Of a stretch of 64,000 nt of DNA, positions 1 to 9,055 are shown one piece after another. This DNA comes from CAZMCC01 sp964564695. GTDB lineage: Bacteria > Planctomycetota > Phycisphaerae > Phycisphaerales > UBA1924. Under the pieces are notes generated by a model, which was not told where the DNA came from, did not search any database, and worked only from the letters and a program-made list of their open reading frames with translations. Position numbers and translations under genes: made by a program. How positions within the stretch are numbered: position 1 is the stretch's first letter; the number at the start of each line of letters is the position of its first letter. Location of the stretch: contig CAZMCC010000004.1 in assembly GCA_964564695.1 (NCBI GenBank), positions 12,559 to 76,558 on the forward strand, given 5' to 3'.

Positions 1-247
1 GTCGCCAGACGCGGGGCGGGACCCCGTGGGTGGGTTCCGCCCCGTGGTCGCATTTTGCTTGCATTGTGAAAGTTGTAATTGGGGCTCGGCGCGCGGGGGG
101 GCGCGCGGTATACCAAGGGCGCACGGGTGGGGCACGGCGCGTGCAGCGCCGGGGAAGCTGGATCGGTACGTTCTTGTGCGCGGGGCGGTCCCGGTGGGCG
201 GGCGCCGCCCCGTCGCTTTGCTTGTTGGTTGTGAACGACGCCGCGTG

Positions 248-2386
248 TCAGCCGCAGGCGAGGGTTTCTTCGAACCAGAAGTTGATGAACTCGCCGACGT
301 CGGCGGAGTTGGAGATGCCGTTGCCGTCGATGTCGGTGACGGCGGTGCCCTTGAGCTGGTCGACGAACCAGGCGTTGATGAACTCGCCGACGTCGGCGGA
401 GTTGATGACGCCGTTGGCGTCCCAGTCGGTGGTGGAGTGGAGGTAGACGGAATTGGAAGTGTCGGAGCCGCAGGTGTTGGTCACGACGAAGTCGTAATTG
501 CCGGCGTCGACGCAGGTGGCGTCGGTGATTGTCAATGTGGCGGTCTGGGTGCCGGAGTAGCGGCCACCATCGAGGAGATCGACGCCGTCGCGGCGCCACT
601 GGTAGCTGAGGGCGTCGCCGGTGGCGGAGGCGGTGAGGACAACGGTGTGGTGGGGGATGAAGGGGTCGGCGGCGAAGGGGGAAGCGGAGGGGGCGGCGAG
701 GGAGCCGGTGACGATGGTGCCGGGCTGAGCCGTCCCGCCGCCGCCGATGACGGAGATGCTTCCGGCAGGGATGCCGAGCGTTTCACAGGTGTCGATGCGG
801 ATGCGCCCGCCGCCGCCTGCGCCGGCGTTGGGGCTCGTGCCGGGGCCACCGCGAGCGGCGATGATGCCGGAGCCGGAAATGGCAGGAGCCTCGATCCAGA
901 TGCTGCCGCCGGCGCCGCCGCCGCCCAACCCGCCGGAGGGGGTGGCGTCAGCGCTGACGGCGCCGTTGAGGATGAACGGTCCGTTGGCGATCAGGTGAAA
1001 TGCACCGCCTCCGCGGTGGCCCATGCTCAAGGGCGAGTTTCCGCCGGAGCCGCCGAAGGAGATGATGGGGTTGTTGGGATCGCCGTGGCTGGCGCCCGGG
1101 GCGCCGGGGACGCCCGAGACCCAACCGTTTCCCGGCGCGCCGGTGCCGCCGTGGCCGCCGCCGCCGGCGCCGGGTGTTGGGTTGAAAGGGTGAGCGAAAC
1201 CGCCCGCACCGACCGGGGAGGGGCGCGGACCGGCATCGTTGGCGCCGAGTTGGGAGGAGCTGTCGATGGAGAGCGAGCCGTTGAAGGTGAGGTGGAGGGC
1301 ACCGGTGCCGCGTCGGGCGTTGACCTTGGCGCGGTTGCGGAGGATGACGTCTTCGTCGAAGGTGTGAGATCCGACGAAGTCCGCGGATCCCACGGAGAGC
1401 GTGGGGGGTGTGTCGGCGTTATCGAAAATGAGCGTGTCGTTCTGGCCGGTGATGCGGTAGAAGACCGTGCCGGGTCCGCCGGCGCCGCCGATGAACTCGA
1501 ACTCGGTCGGCGCCATGCCGCAGGCAAAGACCGTGCCGGTGAAGGAATTGGTGTTGGCGTGAATGGCGATGCGTCCGCCGCCGCCGGCGCCGCCGGCCCC
1601 GCCCGAGCCGGATGGGCCGCCGCTGGCGCGGAGAGCGCCGGCGCCGGTGAACTGGTCAGCGGTGATCCAGATACTTCCGCCGGAGCCGCCGGCCCACCAG
1701 TTAGAGGTGTACGCGCCGCCGCCGTCGGCGATGATGAGCCCGTCGATAGCGGCGGTGCCGCCGACGACAAGTCTCACCGCGCCCGCGCCGGGGCTGCCTT
1801 GGAGGAAGGGGTTCCCCGGGGGGCCGAGGGTGCAATAGCCGCTGCCGCTGCCGAAGTCGATGGGCTCGATGTACGAGCCGTAGCAGGGAGCGGGCTCGAC
1901 GCGGTCATAGTTGCGGAAGGTGGTGCCGCCGGGAGAGCCGAGGGCGCCGGCACCGCCGTAGCTGCCGCCTTGGGGCCAGTACATGGTGCTGCCGCCGCCC
2001 TGGTTCGGGCCCGCGCCCGGACCCTGGCCGATGGGGAAACCCCTGCCGGTGACGTCGATGCGGCTGGCGGGGAGCTTGCCGAGGGGGCCCTGGATCGTGA
2101 GGTTGCCGGTGATTGTGAGGAACATGCCGTTGACGCCGGCAGAGAAATTGGCGTCGTGGGTGACGACCCCGTGCGAGCCGACGTTGTCATCGCCCTCGAT
2201 GGTGAGCGAGGCGAAGGTGTGCGCGCCGTTGATGGTGACGGTGCAGCCGCGGACGACGATGTCCTGGTTCTGGTACACCGGGTCGCCCGGGGCGATGGTG
2301 GTGTTGGTGGTGATGACGATGTCGGCATGGGCGAGACCGGCACAGAACAGGAGTGCGGCGATGGCGATCGGACGGGTGAGCTTCAT
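248..2386 (-). CDS. Secreted glycine-rich protein with Ig-like domain and C-terminal GC-type dockerin
   Basis: A 712-residue secreted protein. It opens with a clean signal peptide (MKLTRPIAIAALLFCAGLAHA, cleavage near residue 21). Residues about 100-540 are very rich in Gly, with repeated GGAGG-type stretches of the kind seen in low-complexity parallel-beta surface proteins. An Ig-like segment follows (SYQWRRDG ... ADAGNY-type core, about residues 570-650). The last 60 residues are two dockerin-type repeats (DWDANGVINSADVGEFIN and DIDGNGISNSADVGEFIN). The start is supported by GAGGAG seven bases upstream. The presumed role is an extracellular or cell-surface protein held through the dockerin; no enzyme motif was seen. 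A long open frame on the opposite strand is a shadow caused by high GC. Confidence 0.85.
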   Translation of the reverse strand: MKLTRPIAIAALLFCAGLAHADIVITTNTTIAPGDPVYQNQDIVVRGCTVTINGAHTFASLTIEGDDNVGSHGVVTHDANFSAGVNGMFLTITGNLTIQGPLGKLPASRIDVTGRGFPIGQGPGAGPNQGGGSTMYWPQGGSYGGAGALGSPGGTTFRNYDRVEPAPCYGSYIEPIDFGSGSGYCTLGPPGNPFLQGSPGAGAVRLVVGGTAAIDGLIIADGGGAYTSNWWAGGSGGSIWITADQFTGAGALRASGGPSGSGGAGGAGGGGRIAIHANTNSFTGTVFACGMAPTEFEFIGGAGGPGTVFYRITGQNDTLIFDNADTPPTLSVGSADFVGSHTFDEDVILRNRAKVNARRGTGALHLTFNGSLSIDSSSQLGANDAGPRPSPVGAGGFAHPFNPTPGAGGGGHGGTGAPGNGWVSGVPGAPGASHGDPNNPIISFGGSGGNSPLSMGHRGGGAFHLIANGPFILNGAVSADATPSGGLGGGGAGGSIWIEAPAISGSGIIAARGGPGTSPNAGAGGGGRIRIDTCETLGIPAGSISVIGGGGTAQPGTIVTGSLAAPSASPFAADPFIPHHTVVLTASATGDALSYQWRRDGVDLLDGGRYSGTQTATLTITDATCVDAGNYDFVVTNTCGSDTSNSVYLHSTTDWDANGVINSADVGEFINAWFVDQLKGTAVTDIDGNGISNSADVGEFINFWFEETLACG

Positions 2387-2621
2387 ATGGGGCTCCTCAC
2401 AAGTTCGCGGGTGAAGCGATGACGTGCGCGTCGGAAGGACGGCACTACGAGATTACATGACCCTTACGCATCGGGCCAAGGCGGGCTCCGGGGCGCGGGA
2501 CGTTTCCTCAGAGACGTCCAGGTCGGCCAGGTCGTTCACCCGGGGGCGGCGTGGGGGTCGGCGCGGCGGGCACGGCGGGCCTGTTTCCGGTCGGGACACT
2601 GGCTAAACTCGGGGCGTCGCC

Positions 2622-2712
2622 GGAGAGGTGGCCGAGCGGCTGAAGGCGACGGTTTGCTAAACCGTTATACGGGTTTTGGCCTGTATCGGGGGTTCGAATC
2701 CCCCCCTCTCCG
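2622..2712 (+). tRNA. tRNA-Ser (GCT)
   Basis: Full cloverleaf: acceptor GGAGAGG (2622-2628) pairs with CCTCTCC (2705-2711), with discriminator G. The anticodon loop TTGCTAA at 2654-2660 gives anticodon GCT (2656-2658). A long variable arm, as in class II tRNAs, lies at about 2666-2685, and the T-loop GGTTCGAATCC is intact. CCA is not encoded. Confidence 0.95.
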
Positions 2713-2720
2713 CTTATGAA

Positions 2721-2741
2721 CGCCGCGTGACGCGGCGTTTT
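2721..2741 (+). terminator. Rho-independent terminator after tRNA-Ser
   Basis: Perfect 7-bp stem CGCCGCG/CGCGGCG with loop TGA, followed by TTTT, starting 9 bases after the tRNA 3' end. Confidence 0.8.
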
Positions 2742-2773
2742 CACTGCGCTTGATGAGGACGGCGAGGAGCGCC

Positions 2774-3934
2774 ATGGGCACGACGACCGAGGCCGGCGGG
2801 ATGGGCGGGGCGAGTGGAAGGGGTGGCATCGCGCGGTTCATGGACGTGGTGCGCTCAGGCAGCGTCGTCGACGTGCAGGCGATGGTGCGCGGGAGTCGCG
2901 ACCTCGTGGGGGCGACGGATCTGAAGTGTTTCGGGGCGACGGCGTTGATCCACGCCGTGGGGGCTGAGGACCGGGCGATGGTCGATGCGCTGCTGGAACT
3001 CGGCGCGGACATCAACCAGCGGAGCGACTGGTGGGCGGGGAGTTTCGGGGTGCTCGACAGCGCGAGCGACGAGATGGCGGCGTACCTGCTCTCGCGCGGT
3101 GCGATGCTGACGCCCCACGCGGCGGCGCGGCTGGGCAAGGCGGACGAGCTGTGGGCGATGCTCGAGGAGGACTCGGGGCTCGTGCACGCGCGCGGGGGCG
3201 ACGGGCAGACGCCGTTGCACTTTGCGAGGGACGTGGAGATCGCGGACCTGCTGCTCGCGCACGGGGCGGAGATCGACGCGCTCGATATCGATCACGCGAG
3301 CACGCCGGCGCAGTGGCTGGGGGAGTCGCGGCCGCTGGTGGCGGCGCACCTGGTGTCGCGCGGGGCGGCGGCGGATCCGTTCATGGCGGTGCGGATCGGG
3401 GATGTGGCGCTGCTGGAGAAGCTGGTCGGGCTGGAGCGCGACGGCGTGAACGTGCGGGTGTCGCGTGAGCGATTCCCGGCGGCGGCGCCGGCCGCGGGAC
3501 ATATTTACCTATACACGATCGGCGAGGGGTGCTCGCTGCTGCACTGCGCGGCGTCGATGGATCGGGCGGACGTCATCGGCTGGCTCGCGAGCCGCGGCGC
3601 GGACATGAACATCCGGGGCGGGTACGACGACGGCACGCCGATGCACGCCGCGGCGTGGGGGAACAAGGCCGGGGCGATCGGCGCCCTGATCGATGCGGGG
3701 GCGGAGATCGACGGCGTGTCGGGGAGCCTGCACCGCAACGAGCCGATCGGGTGGGCAATCGTGGGCGGGGCCGTGGACGCGGTGCGGACGCTGCTCGAGC
3801 GCGGCGCGAAGGTCCGGGCGGCGCATCGAGAGGATGCGCGCTGTGGCGCGGATGGCGGATTCCGGCATCTGAACCCGCGCCGACCGCTCGAGGCGTGGCG
3901 GACGATTTCGGTGATGCTGGCCAAGAAGGCGTGA
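2774..3934 (+). CDS. Ankyrin-repeat protein
   Basis: About 386 residues made largely of ankyrin repeats. Examples are GATALIHAVGAEDRAMVDAL, DGQTPLHFARDVEIADLLLA and DGTPMHAAAWGNKAGAIGAL, each with the helix-turn-helix plus G-A-x-I/V-x pattern. No signal peptide is evident, so it is probably a cytoplasmic protein-protein interaction module. The start at 2774 is preferred because GAGGAG sits at 2764-2769; an in-frame ATG at 2753 (TTG at 2750) is possible but overlaps the tRNA terminator region. No enzymatic domain is fused and the partner is unknown. Confidence 0.88.
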   Translation: MGTTTEAGGMGGASGRGGIARFMDVVRSGSVVDVQAMVRGSRDLVGATDLKCFGATALIHAVGAEDRAMVDALLELGADINQRSDWWAGSFGVLDSASDEMAAYLLSRGAMLTPHAAARLGKADELWAMLEEDSGLVHARGGDGQTPLHFARDVEIADLLLAHGAEIDALDIDHASTPAQWLGESRPLVAAHLVSRGAAADPFMAVRIGDVALLEKLVGLERDGVNVRVSRERFPAAAPAAGHIYLYTIGEGCSLLHCAASMDRADVIGWLASRGADMNIRGGYDDGTPMHAAAWGNKAGAIGALIDAGAEIDGVSGSLHRNEPIGWAIVGGAVDAVRTLLERGAKVRAAHREDARCGADGGFRHLNPRRPLEAWRTISVMLAKKA

Positions 3935-3954
3935 CGCTCCCCGGCCCGTGCGGG

Positions 3955-4443
3955 CTACTTCGTGCCGACGGCCAGGCGGAACAGATCAAGGAACTTCTTC
4001 TGCTGTCCACTGGCGGGGAAGGGGATGCGGGCGTCGATGACGGGGAGCCCGGCGGCCTTGAGGGGCTCGAAGGCCGCGTCGTGGACGATGGACTTGATGA
4101 GGATGATCCGCCGCGGCTTGAGGGCGCGGCAGCGGTCGATGAGGCCGGGGATGTGCGGGTCGAGCTGGGCGCGGGTGGGCTGGGAGATGTTGTCTTCGTG
4201 GAGGTCGATGAGGAAGACGCCTTCGTCGCGCAGGGCGGCGAGGTGGTCGGCCTTGCTCGCGCGGTCGGGCTTCTCGTTGCGCAGGGCTTCCCAGACGTAG
4301 CGGAAGAGCCAGTCGTGCTCGGCGACGTTCTCGAAGTAGAAGTAGCGGTCGAGGTCGCAGGGCGGGGCCTCGGCGACGAGGAGGAGGTCGACCTTCTTTG
4401 GTTTGTATTTGGCGGCGGCGGTGCGGCGCTTGGAGAGGGACAT
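3955..4443 (-). CDS. Small conserved protein, possibly uracil-DNA-glycosylase-like
   Basis: About 162 residues from MSLSKRRTAAAKYKPKK. The core begins VDLLLVAEAPPCDLDRYFYF, which resembles the first strand and loop of the uracil-DNA-glycosylase superfamily (a GEAPG-like turn followed by aromatics). Later parts read RIILIKSIVHDAAFEPLKAA and end with FPASGQQKKFLDLF, consistent with an alpha/beta fold. No signal peptide or membrane segment is present. The superfamily assignment is a visual guess only; a hypothetical protein of unknown function is the safe reading. It stands alone between the ankyrin gene and the terminator of the downstream-facing subtilase. Confidence 0.7.
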   Translation of the reverse strand: MSLSKRRTAAAKYKPKKVDLLLVAEAPPCDLDRYFYFENVAEHDWLFRYVWEALRNEKPDRASKADHLAALRDEGVFLIDLHEDNISQPTRAQLDPHIPGLIDRCRALKPRRIILIKSIVHDAAFEPLKAAGLPVIDARIPFPASGQQKKFLDLFRLAVGTK

Positions 4444-4477
4444 GGAGGAGGGTACCGACGGGTGGGGGCGCAAAGAA

Positions 4478-4504
4478 AGCGGCGACCCCGAAAGGGTCGC
4501 CGCT
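4478..4504 (-). terminator. Rho-independent terminator for the minus-strand subtilase
   Basis: Perfect 11-bp stem AGCGGCGACCC/GGGTCGCCGCT with a 5-base loop. Read on the minus strand it is followed by TTCTTTG, about 65 bases after the stop of the 4571-6835 gene. Confidence 0.75.
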
Positions 4505-4570
4505 GGAAAGGTCCGGTGAGTTGTTGGCGAATCGGGCGTGCACCGTGAGCTCGCGCTCACGGCTCGTTCA

Positions 4571-6835
4571 TTACGGGCAATTGGCCGGGGGGCCGAAGTA
4601 GCCGTTGATGAGGTCGGAGACGTCCGTGGAGTTGCTGATGCCGTCGTTGTTGACGTCGGTGACGGTGGTCCCGTTGGCCTGGTCTTCGAACCAGGAGTTG
4701 ATGAAGGCGCCGACGTCGGTGGAGTTGATGATGCCGTTGTTGTCCCAGTCGACGGGGCACCAGTCGCGACGGAACATCGACGCGCTGGCGACCTGCTTGG
4801 GCATTCCGGCGGCGGAGACGGAGACGATGCAGCCGGCGCCGCCGCCGTTCTCGAAGAACTCGACGCGGCATGCGTGGAGGCCGGCCTTGAGGCTGATGGT
4901 GCCGCCGACCTCGACCATGCCGTGGAGCCCGTCGTTGTTGACGACGAGGGTGTCACCGATGAAGAGCTTGGAGCCGTCGTCGGAGTTGGTGTAGAGGGTG
5001 TAGATGCCGTGGGCGGGGACGCGGAGGTACCCGGTGTAGACGGCGCCGACCTGATCGGCGCGGCCGCTGGTGGAGTAGACGCCGTCGGTGGAGGGGAAGT
5101 TGACGTCGGCGACGACGTTGTTGGCGTAGGGGGTGAGGCCGTTGAAGTTCGGGAGGACCTGAGGGTTGGACAGGGCGTAGTACGCGACGTCGTTGCCGGC
5201 GCGGTGGAACTGGGGATTCTCGGGGTTGCGGAAGCCCGAGGGGTCGGCGACGGTGACGCTCACGACGGCGGAGTCGGTGTTGCCGGCGACGTCGCGGATG
5301 GTGTAGCTGAAGGTGTCGGAGCCGAAGAAGCTGACGGGGGGCGTGTAGGTGAGGGTGCTGCGCCCGCCGGGGCCGCAGGAGGGGCAGAGGACGATCGTGC
5401 CACCTTGAGCGGACGTTGCGGTGAAGGTCTGGATCGTGACGGTGTCGCCGGGGTTGAGGTCGAAGTCGTTGGCGAGGACGTCGACGGGAGAGTTGGAGCC
5501 GGCGAGCGCGACGGCCGAGTCGGCGACGGCGTAGGGCGCGGAGGGGGTGCCGCCGAGGAGGGCGGCCATGGAGCCGAAGCTGTCGACGCGGCCCCAGCCG
5601 TAGGTGGCGTCGTTGCCGGCGGCGCCAAGGTCGGTGCAGCCGTTGAAGAGGGCGTTTTCGATGACGGTGTAGGGGAGTGCGGGGTTGTTGGACCAGATGA
5701 GGCCGGTGACGCCGTTGGCGAGCGGGGTCGCCATGGAGGTGCCGGAGAGTTGGCAGTACCCGTCGCCGTTGCAGGTGCTGAGGATGTTGGTGCCGGGGGC
5801 GAAGACGTCGATGGCCTGGCCGAAGGCGCTGAAGCCGGCGCGGTTGTCGCCCTCGTCGCTGGCGCCGACGACGATGACGTCGGCGTAGTCGAAGGCGAGG
5901 TTGGCGCCGTCGTTGCCGGCGGCGTAGAGGAGGATCTTGCCGATCGAGTGGATGTACTGGCCGGTGGTCTGGATGGAGGGGCTGGAGACGCCGCTGTAGG
6001 AGACGCTGGTGACCTTGGCGCCGTGGTCGGCGGCCCAGCGTGCGGCCTCCATGAGCTCGCTCATGGCAGCGCCGCCGCTGGGGGCGTTGGTGACGCGGCA
6101 CATCATGAAGCGCGTGGTGAGGTTGGCGCCGGCGACGCCGACAGCGTTGTTGCCGATGGCGGCGCCGATGCCGGCGACGTGGGTGCCGTGGCCGTTGATG
6201 TCGGCGACGCTGCCGCCGTCGGCCTCGGCGAGGTTGTCGGGGGCGTTGTATCCGGAGACGCGGCTGGCGGCGAGGTCGGGGTGGTCGAGGTCGACGCCGG
6301 TGTCGCAGAAGGCGATGAGCATGTCCTGTGAGCCGGGGGTGACTTCCCAGGCGAGCTCGGAGTGGATCTTGGCGTGGTGCCACTGGCCGGCGAACTGCGG
6401 GTCGTTGGGGGTGTTGAGGGGGTAGCAGATCCAGTCGGGCACGACGTACTCGTAATCGCCGGTGGCCATGAGCTCGGCGGCGCGGGCGGACTCGGTGGAG
6501 CCTTTGGGGACGGGGATGACGTACTCGTCGACGCCGGGGTAGGCCTTGGCGGCGATCCTGGCGACGCGGGCGCGGGCCGCGTTGACGCGATCGGCGGCGA
6601 CCTTGGCGTTGACGCCGCGGGCGAGCAGGGCCTGGGCCTGGACGGGGCGGACGGTGAGGAACCCGCTGAACTCCATCGCGCCGGGGTGCTGGACGAACTG
6701 GGCCGGCTTGCGCGGGGGCTGGACGACCTCGTCGGCGGCGATCGAGGGGAGGGCGAGCCCGGCGAAGGCGAGAAGTCCGAGAACGATGGCGCGGGCCGGG
6801 GTGCGGCGACGGGTGAGCATCAGCATGGTCTCCAT
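4571..6835 (-). CDS. Secreted subtilase (S8) with Ig/cadherin-like, PA14 and GC-type dockerin domains
   Basis: An extracellular serine protease of 754 residues from METMLMLTRRR; the hydrophobic signal segment is at about 15-34. A propeptide-like region runs to about 165. The catalytic triad is visible: Asp178 (IAFCDTGVDLDHPDL), His216 (NGHGTHVAG) and Ser367 (LSGTSMATP). It is followed by a cadherin-like/Big_9-type domain (VDVLANDFD ... DTFSYTIRD, about 410-480) and a PA14 domain (VYTGYLRVPAHGIYTLYTNS, DDGSKLFIGD, about 515-680). The protein closes with two dockerin repeats (DWDNNGIINSTDVGAFIN; DVNNDGISNSTDVSDLIN). The first repeat has AFIN and the second SDLIN instead of GEFIN. Function is inferred as surface or secreted proteolysis, with PA14 possibly binding carbohydrate. 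Confidence 0.93.
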   Translation of the reverse strand: METMLMLTRRRTPARAIVLGLLAFAGLALPSIAADEVVQPPRKPAQFVQHPGAMEFSGFLTVRPVQAQALLARGVNAKVAADRVNAARARVARIAAKAYPGVDEYVIPVPKGSTESARAAELMATGDYEYVVPDWICYPLNTPNDPQFAGQWHHAKIHSELAWEVTPGSQDMLIAFCDTGVDLDHPDLAASRVSGYNAPDNLAEADGGSVADINGHGTHVAGIGAAIGNNAVGVAGANLTTRFMMCRVTNAPSGGAAMSELMEAARWAADHGAKVTSVSYSGVSSPSIQTTGQYIHSIGKILLYAAGNDGANLAFDYADVIVVGASDEGDNRAGFSAFGQAIDVFAPGTNILSTCNGDGYCQLSGTSMATPLANGVTGLIWSNNPALPYTVIENALFNGCTDLGAAGNDATYGWGRVDSFGSMAALLGGTPSAPYAVADSAVALAGSNSPVDVLANDFDLNPGDTVTIQTFTATSAQGGTIVLCPSCGPGGRSTLTYTPPVSFFGSDTFSYTIRDVAGNTDSAVVSVTVADPSGFRNPENPQFHRAGNDVAYYALSNPQVLPNFNGLTPYANNVVADVNFPSTDGVYSTSGRADQVGAVYTGYLRVPAHGIYTLYTNSDDGSKLFIGDTLVVNNDGLHGMVEVGGTISLKAGLHACRVEFFENGGGAGCIVSVSAAGMPKQVASASMFRRDWCPVDWDNNGIINSTDVGAFINSWFEDQANGTTVTDVNNDGISNSTDVSDLINGYFGPPANCP

Positions 6836-7067
6836 GGGTCGGTCGATGGGCGACAGGGGGTGAAGTGTGGCCGAGAATGCCGGCCGAAGCAAGAGGCGTG
6901 TGGGCGGAACAACCCTCCTTACGTAGCACAACCGGGGACGGGTCCTTGCCATTGCGGCGATAGCGCTGATTCGAGGGCTTGGGAGGTCGGCGGGCGGGGT
7001 CAAGCGCGGCGGGACGGACGGGTGCGGGTGGGGAAATGGGCGGTCCTCCGCGGACTAGCATGGGGCG

Positions 7068-7637
7068 ATGCTCGCCTGGTGCGGCCGGCAATACGCGCGA
7101 CGGATCGTCAACGTGAACGTCAACATCCTGTTGGCGAACGTGCTGGCGCTGGGCCTGACGGCGATCGCGGTCCACTACTCGCGGTGGATCGGCGACGACC
7201 AGAAGTGGCTGATCGTGTGGTTCACGTTCGGCGTGGACCTGGTGCTGGACGTGCTGATCTATTTCGGGCTGCACTGGATGGCGAACCACTGGCCGCGCCG
7301 GCTGTGGCAGGCGCCCAAGGAATTGATGGAGGACACGCCCAAGCCGTCGTTCTTCAAGGACGCGACGACGGTGCAGCTGCAGCGGATGGCGCTGAGCTTC
7401 CTGTTTTACGGGATCGCGGTGGGGGGGCAGAAGTGGCTCCTGATCCAGGGGCACGACCGCGTGCTGGCGCAGGTGGCGGGGTACGGGGCGGCGATCGTGA
7501 CGACGCGCGTGCTGCACACGCTGTGGATGCTGCGGAACGAGCGGGCGGAGAAGCGGGCGTGGCTGGCACGCAAGACCGCGCCGGCGGCGGCGGCGGCGCT
7601 GGCGGGGGCCAAGGCGCGGACGCCGAGCGGGGTTTGA
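7068..7637 (+). CDS. Integral membrane protein of unknown function
   Basis: 189 residues with about four predicted membrane spans (ILLANVLALGLTAIAVHYS; LIVWFTFGVDLVLDVLIYFG; MALSFLFYGIAVGG; VLAQVAGYGAAIVTTRVL) and a basic C-terminal tail ending AKARTPSGV. The short N-terminus before the first span (MLAWCGRQYARRIVNVNVN) has four basic residues, suggesting an N-in topology. No family is recognised. It lies between the divergent subtilase and the next plus-strand gene, 98 bases upstream of the latter, so the two could be co-transcribed. Confidence 0.75.
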   Translation: MLAWCGRQYARRIVNVNVNILLANVLALGLTAIAVHYSRWIGDDQKWLIVWFTFGVDLVLDVLIYFGLHWMANHWPRRLWQAPKELMEDTPKPSFFKDATTVQLQRMALSFLFYGIAVGGQKWLLIQGHDRVLAQVAGYGAAIVTTRVLHTLWMLRNERAEKRAWLARKTAPAAAAALAGAKARTPSGV

Positions 7638-7735
7638 GCGGTGGGAGTGGGGGGCGGCGGGGCGAGCGCATGGGGTTGGTGAGCGAATTGCTGGTGGTGT
7701 GTGGTGATCTTGCCCAAGGGCGTGGAGCGCGGACG

Positions 7736-9055
7736 ATGCGACGAGCAACGATTGTGGGGATGGCGGGGACGGCGGGGCTGGTGATCGCGATGGCGGGCGC
7801 TGGGGCGGCGCTGGGGCAGAATGCGCCGGCGGCGGCGCCCGCCACCCCCACCCCTCCTCCGCACGCTGGTCACGACCACGGGAGCGCGATGGCGTTCGTC
7901 GAGCCCAAGGGATACGGCGAGGCGATGCGGGTCATCGGCATGCGGATCGGGATCGTGCAGAGCATGGCCGACGCGGGGAAATGGGCCGAGACGCACGACG
8001 ACGCCGAGGCGATTGCGAGCGCGGCGAAGCTGCTGGGGAAGCTCGCGCTGCCGAAGGAGAGCGGCGTGGCCCGTGCGGCCGTGAAGGATGTGAACATCCG
8101 GGGCAAGGCGATCGCCGAGGCGGTGGGGCTGATGCACGACGCCGCGGACGCGGGGAAGGCCGACGAAGCAGCGAAGTACTTTGGCCGGGTGAAGACGGAG
8201 TACGGGGAGATCGCGAAGGCGGCGCCCGCGACGTACACGCTGAGCCTGGTGCCCGAGGGGGGCGTAAAGACGGGAGAGGTGACGAAGTTCGCGGCCGCGC
8301 TGCGCGACCCGGCGGGGGCGGTGGTGCAGGGGCTCGAGGTCGTGCACGAGCAGCCGGTGCACATGATCGTCGTGTCGAAGGGGCTCGATTGGTATCGGCA
8401 TGAGCACCCGAAGCGGAACGCGGACGGGACGTTCGCGATGGAAGTGTCTCTGCCGACGCCGGGGGAGTACGCGGTGTTCGCGGATTTCACCCCAACTCCG
8501 AGCGCAGGGGGGGCGGCGATCGGGAATCAGGTGGCATCGGCCACGGTCACGGCGCCGGGCTCGCCGCCGTTCGTGGGGCCCAAGCCACTGAAGGTGGACA
8601 CGGCGGAGGTCAAGCACGCCGGAGGGCTCGATGTCCGCGTGCGGTGCAACGGCGGCGACCGCTCGCGCGAGGACACGGTGCTGCGGTTCAACTTCCAGAA
8701 GGACGGGGCGGACGTGACGTCGTTCGAGCCGTATCTGGGGGCGCCGGCGCACCTGGTGATCATCAGCGCCGACGGACGGCAGTACGTGCACGCGCACCCG
8801 GTGGCGAAGGGGGGCGGGGCGGGGGCGGACGTGCTGCTCGCGAAGGCCGCGAAGTATGGGAACGGCAAGGACACCGACCTGGTGTTCCACGCGAACCTGC
8901 CGATGAGCGGGCTGTATCGGATGTTCCTGGAGTTCAAGTTTGCCGGAGCGGTGCAGACGGTGCCGTTCACGATGGAAGTGCTGGCGATGGAGGGCGGGCC
9001 GGAACACGAGCACGACGACAAGCAGGGGACGAAGCCGATCAGTCAGGCACGATGA
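7736..9055 (+). CDS. Secreted protein with two YtkA-like beta-sandwich domains
   Basis: 439 residues starting MRRATIVGMAG, with a signal peptide to about residue 29, then a His-rich linker (HAGHDHG). After a helical region (about 50-170) come two domains with the same layout. One has VHMIVVSKGLDWYRHEHP followed by GEYAVFADFTP; the other has AHLVIISADGRQYVHAHP followed by GLYRMFLEFKFAG. The H-x-H-P motif ahead of a G-x-Y-x-x-F strand is what YtkA-like and related copper/periplasmic proteins show. A metal-linked role is an inference. The helical part may be a cytochrome b562-like or Spy-like bundle. Its 3' end overlaps the convergent ligase gene by 17 bases. Confidence 0.78.
   Translation: MRRATIVGMAGTAGLVIAMAGAGAALGQNAPAAAPATPTPPPHAGHDHGSAMAFVEPKGYGEAMRVIGMRIGIVQSMADAGKWAETHDDAEAIASAAKLLGKLALPKESGVARAAVKDVNIRGKAIAEAVGLMHDAADAGKADEAAKYFGRVKTEYGEIAKAAPATYTLSLVPEGGVKTGEVTKFAAALRDPAGAVVQGLEVVHEQPVHMIVVSKGLDWYRHEHPKRNADGTFAMEVSLPTPGEYAVFADFTPTPSAGGAAIGNQVASATVTAPGSPPFVGPKPLKVDTAEVKHAGGLDVRVRCNGGDRSREDTVLRFNFQKDGADVTSFEPYLGAPAHLVIISADGRQYVHAHPVAKGGGAGADVLLAKAAKYGNGKDTDLVFHANLPMSGLYRMFLEFKFAGAVQTVPFTMEVLAMEGGPEHEHDDKQGTKPISQAR

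Noticed and set aside
26..2422. Very long plus-strand open frame opposite the first dockerin gene
   Set aside because: Val/Gly/Ala/Asp low-complexity translation typical of an antisense GC shadow; the minus strand has signal peptide, ribosome binding site and dockerin.
4953..7748. Arg/Pro/His-rich minus-strand frame across the subtilase
   Set aside because: Out-of-frame shadow of the subtilase gene.
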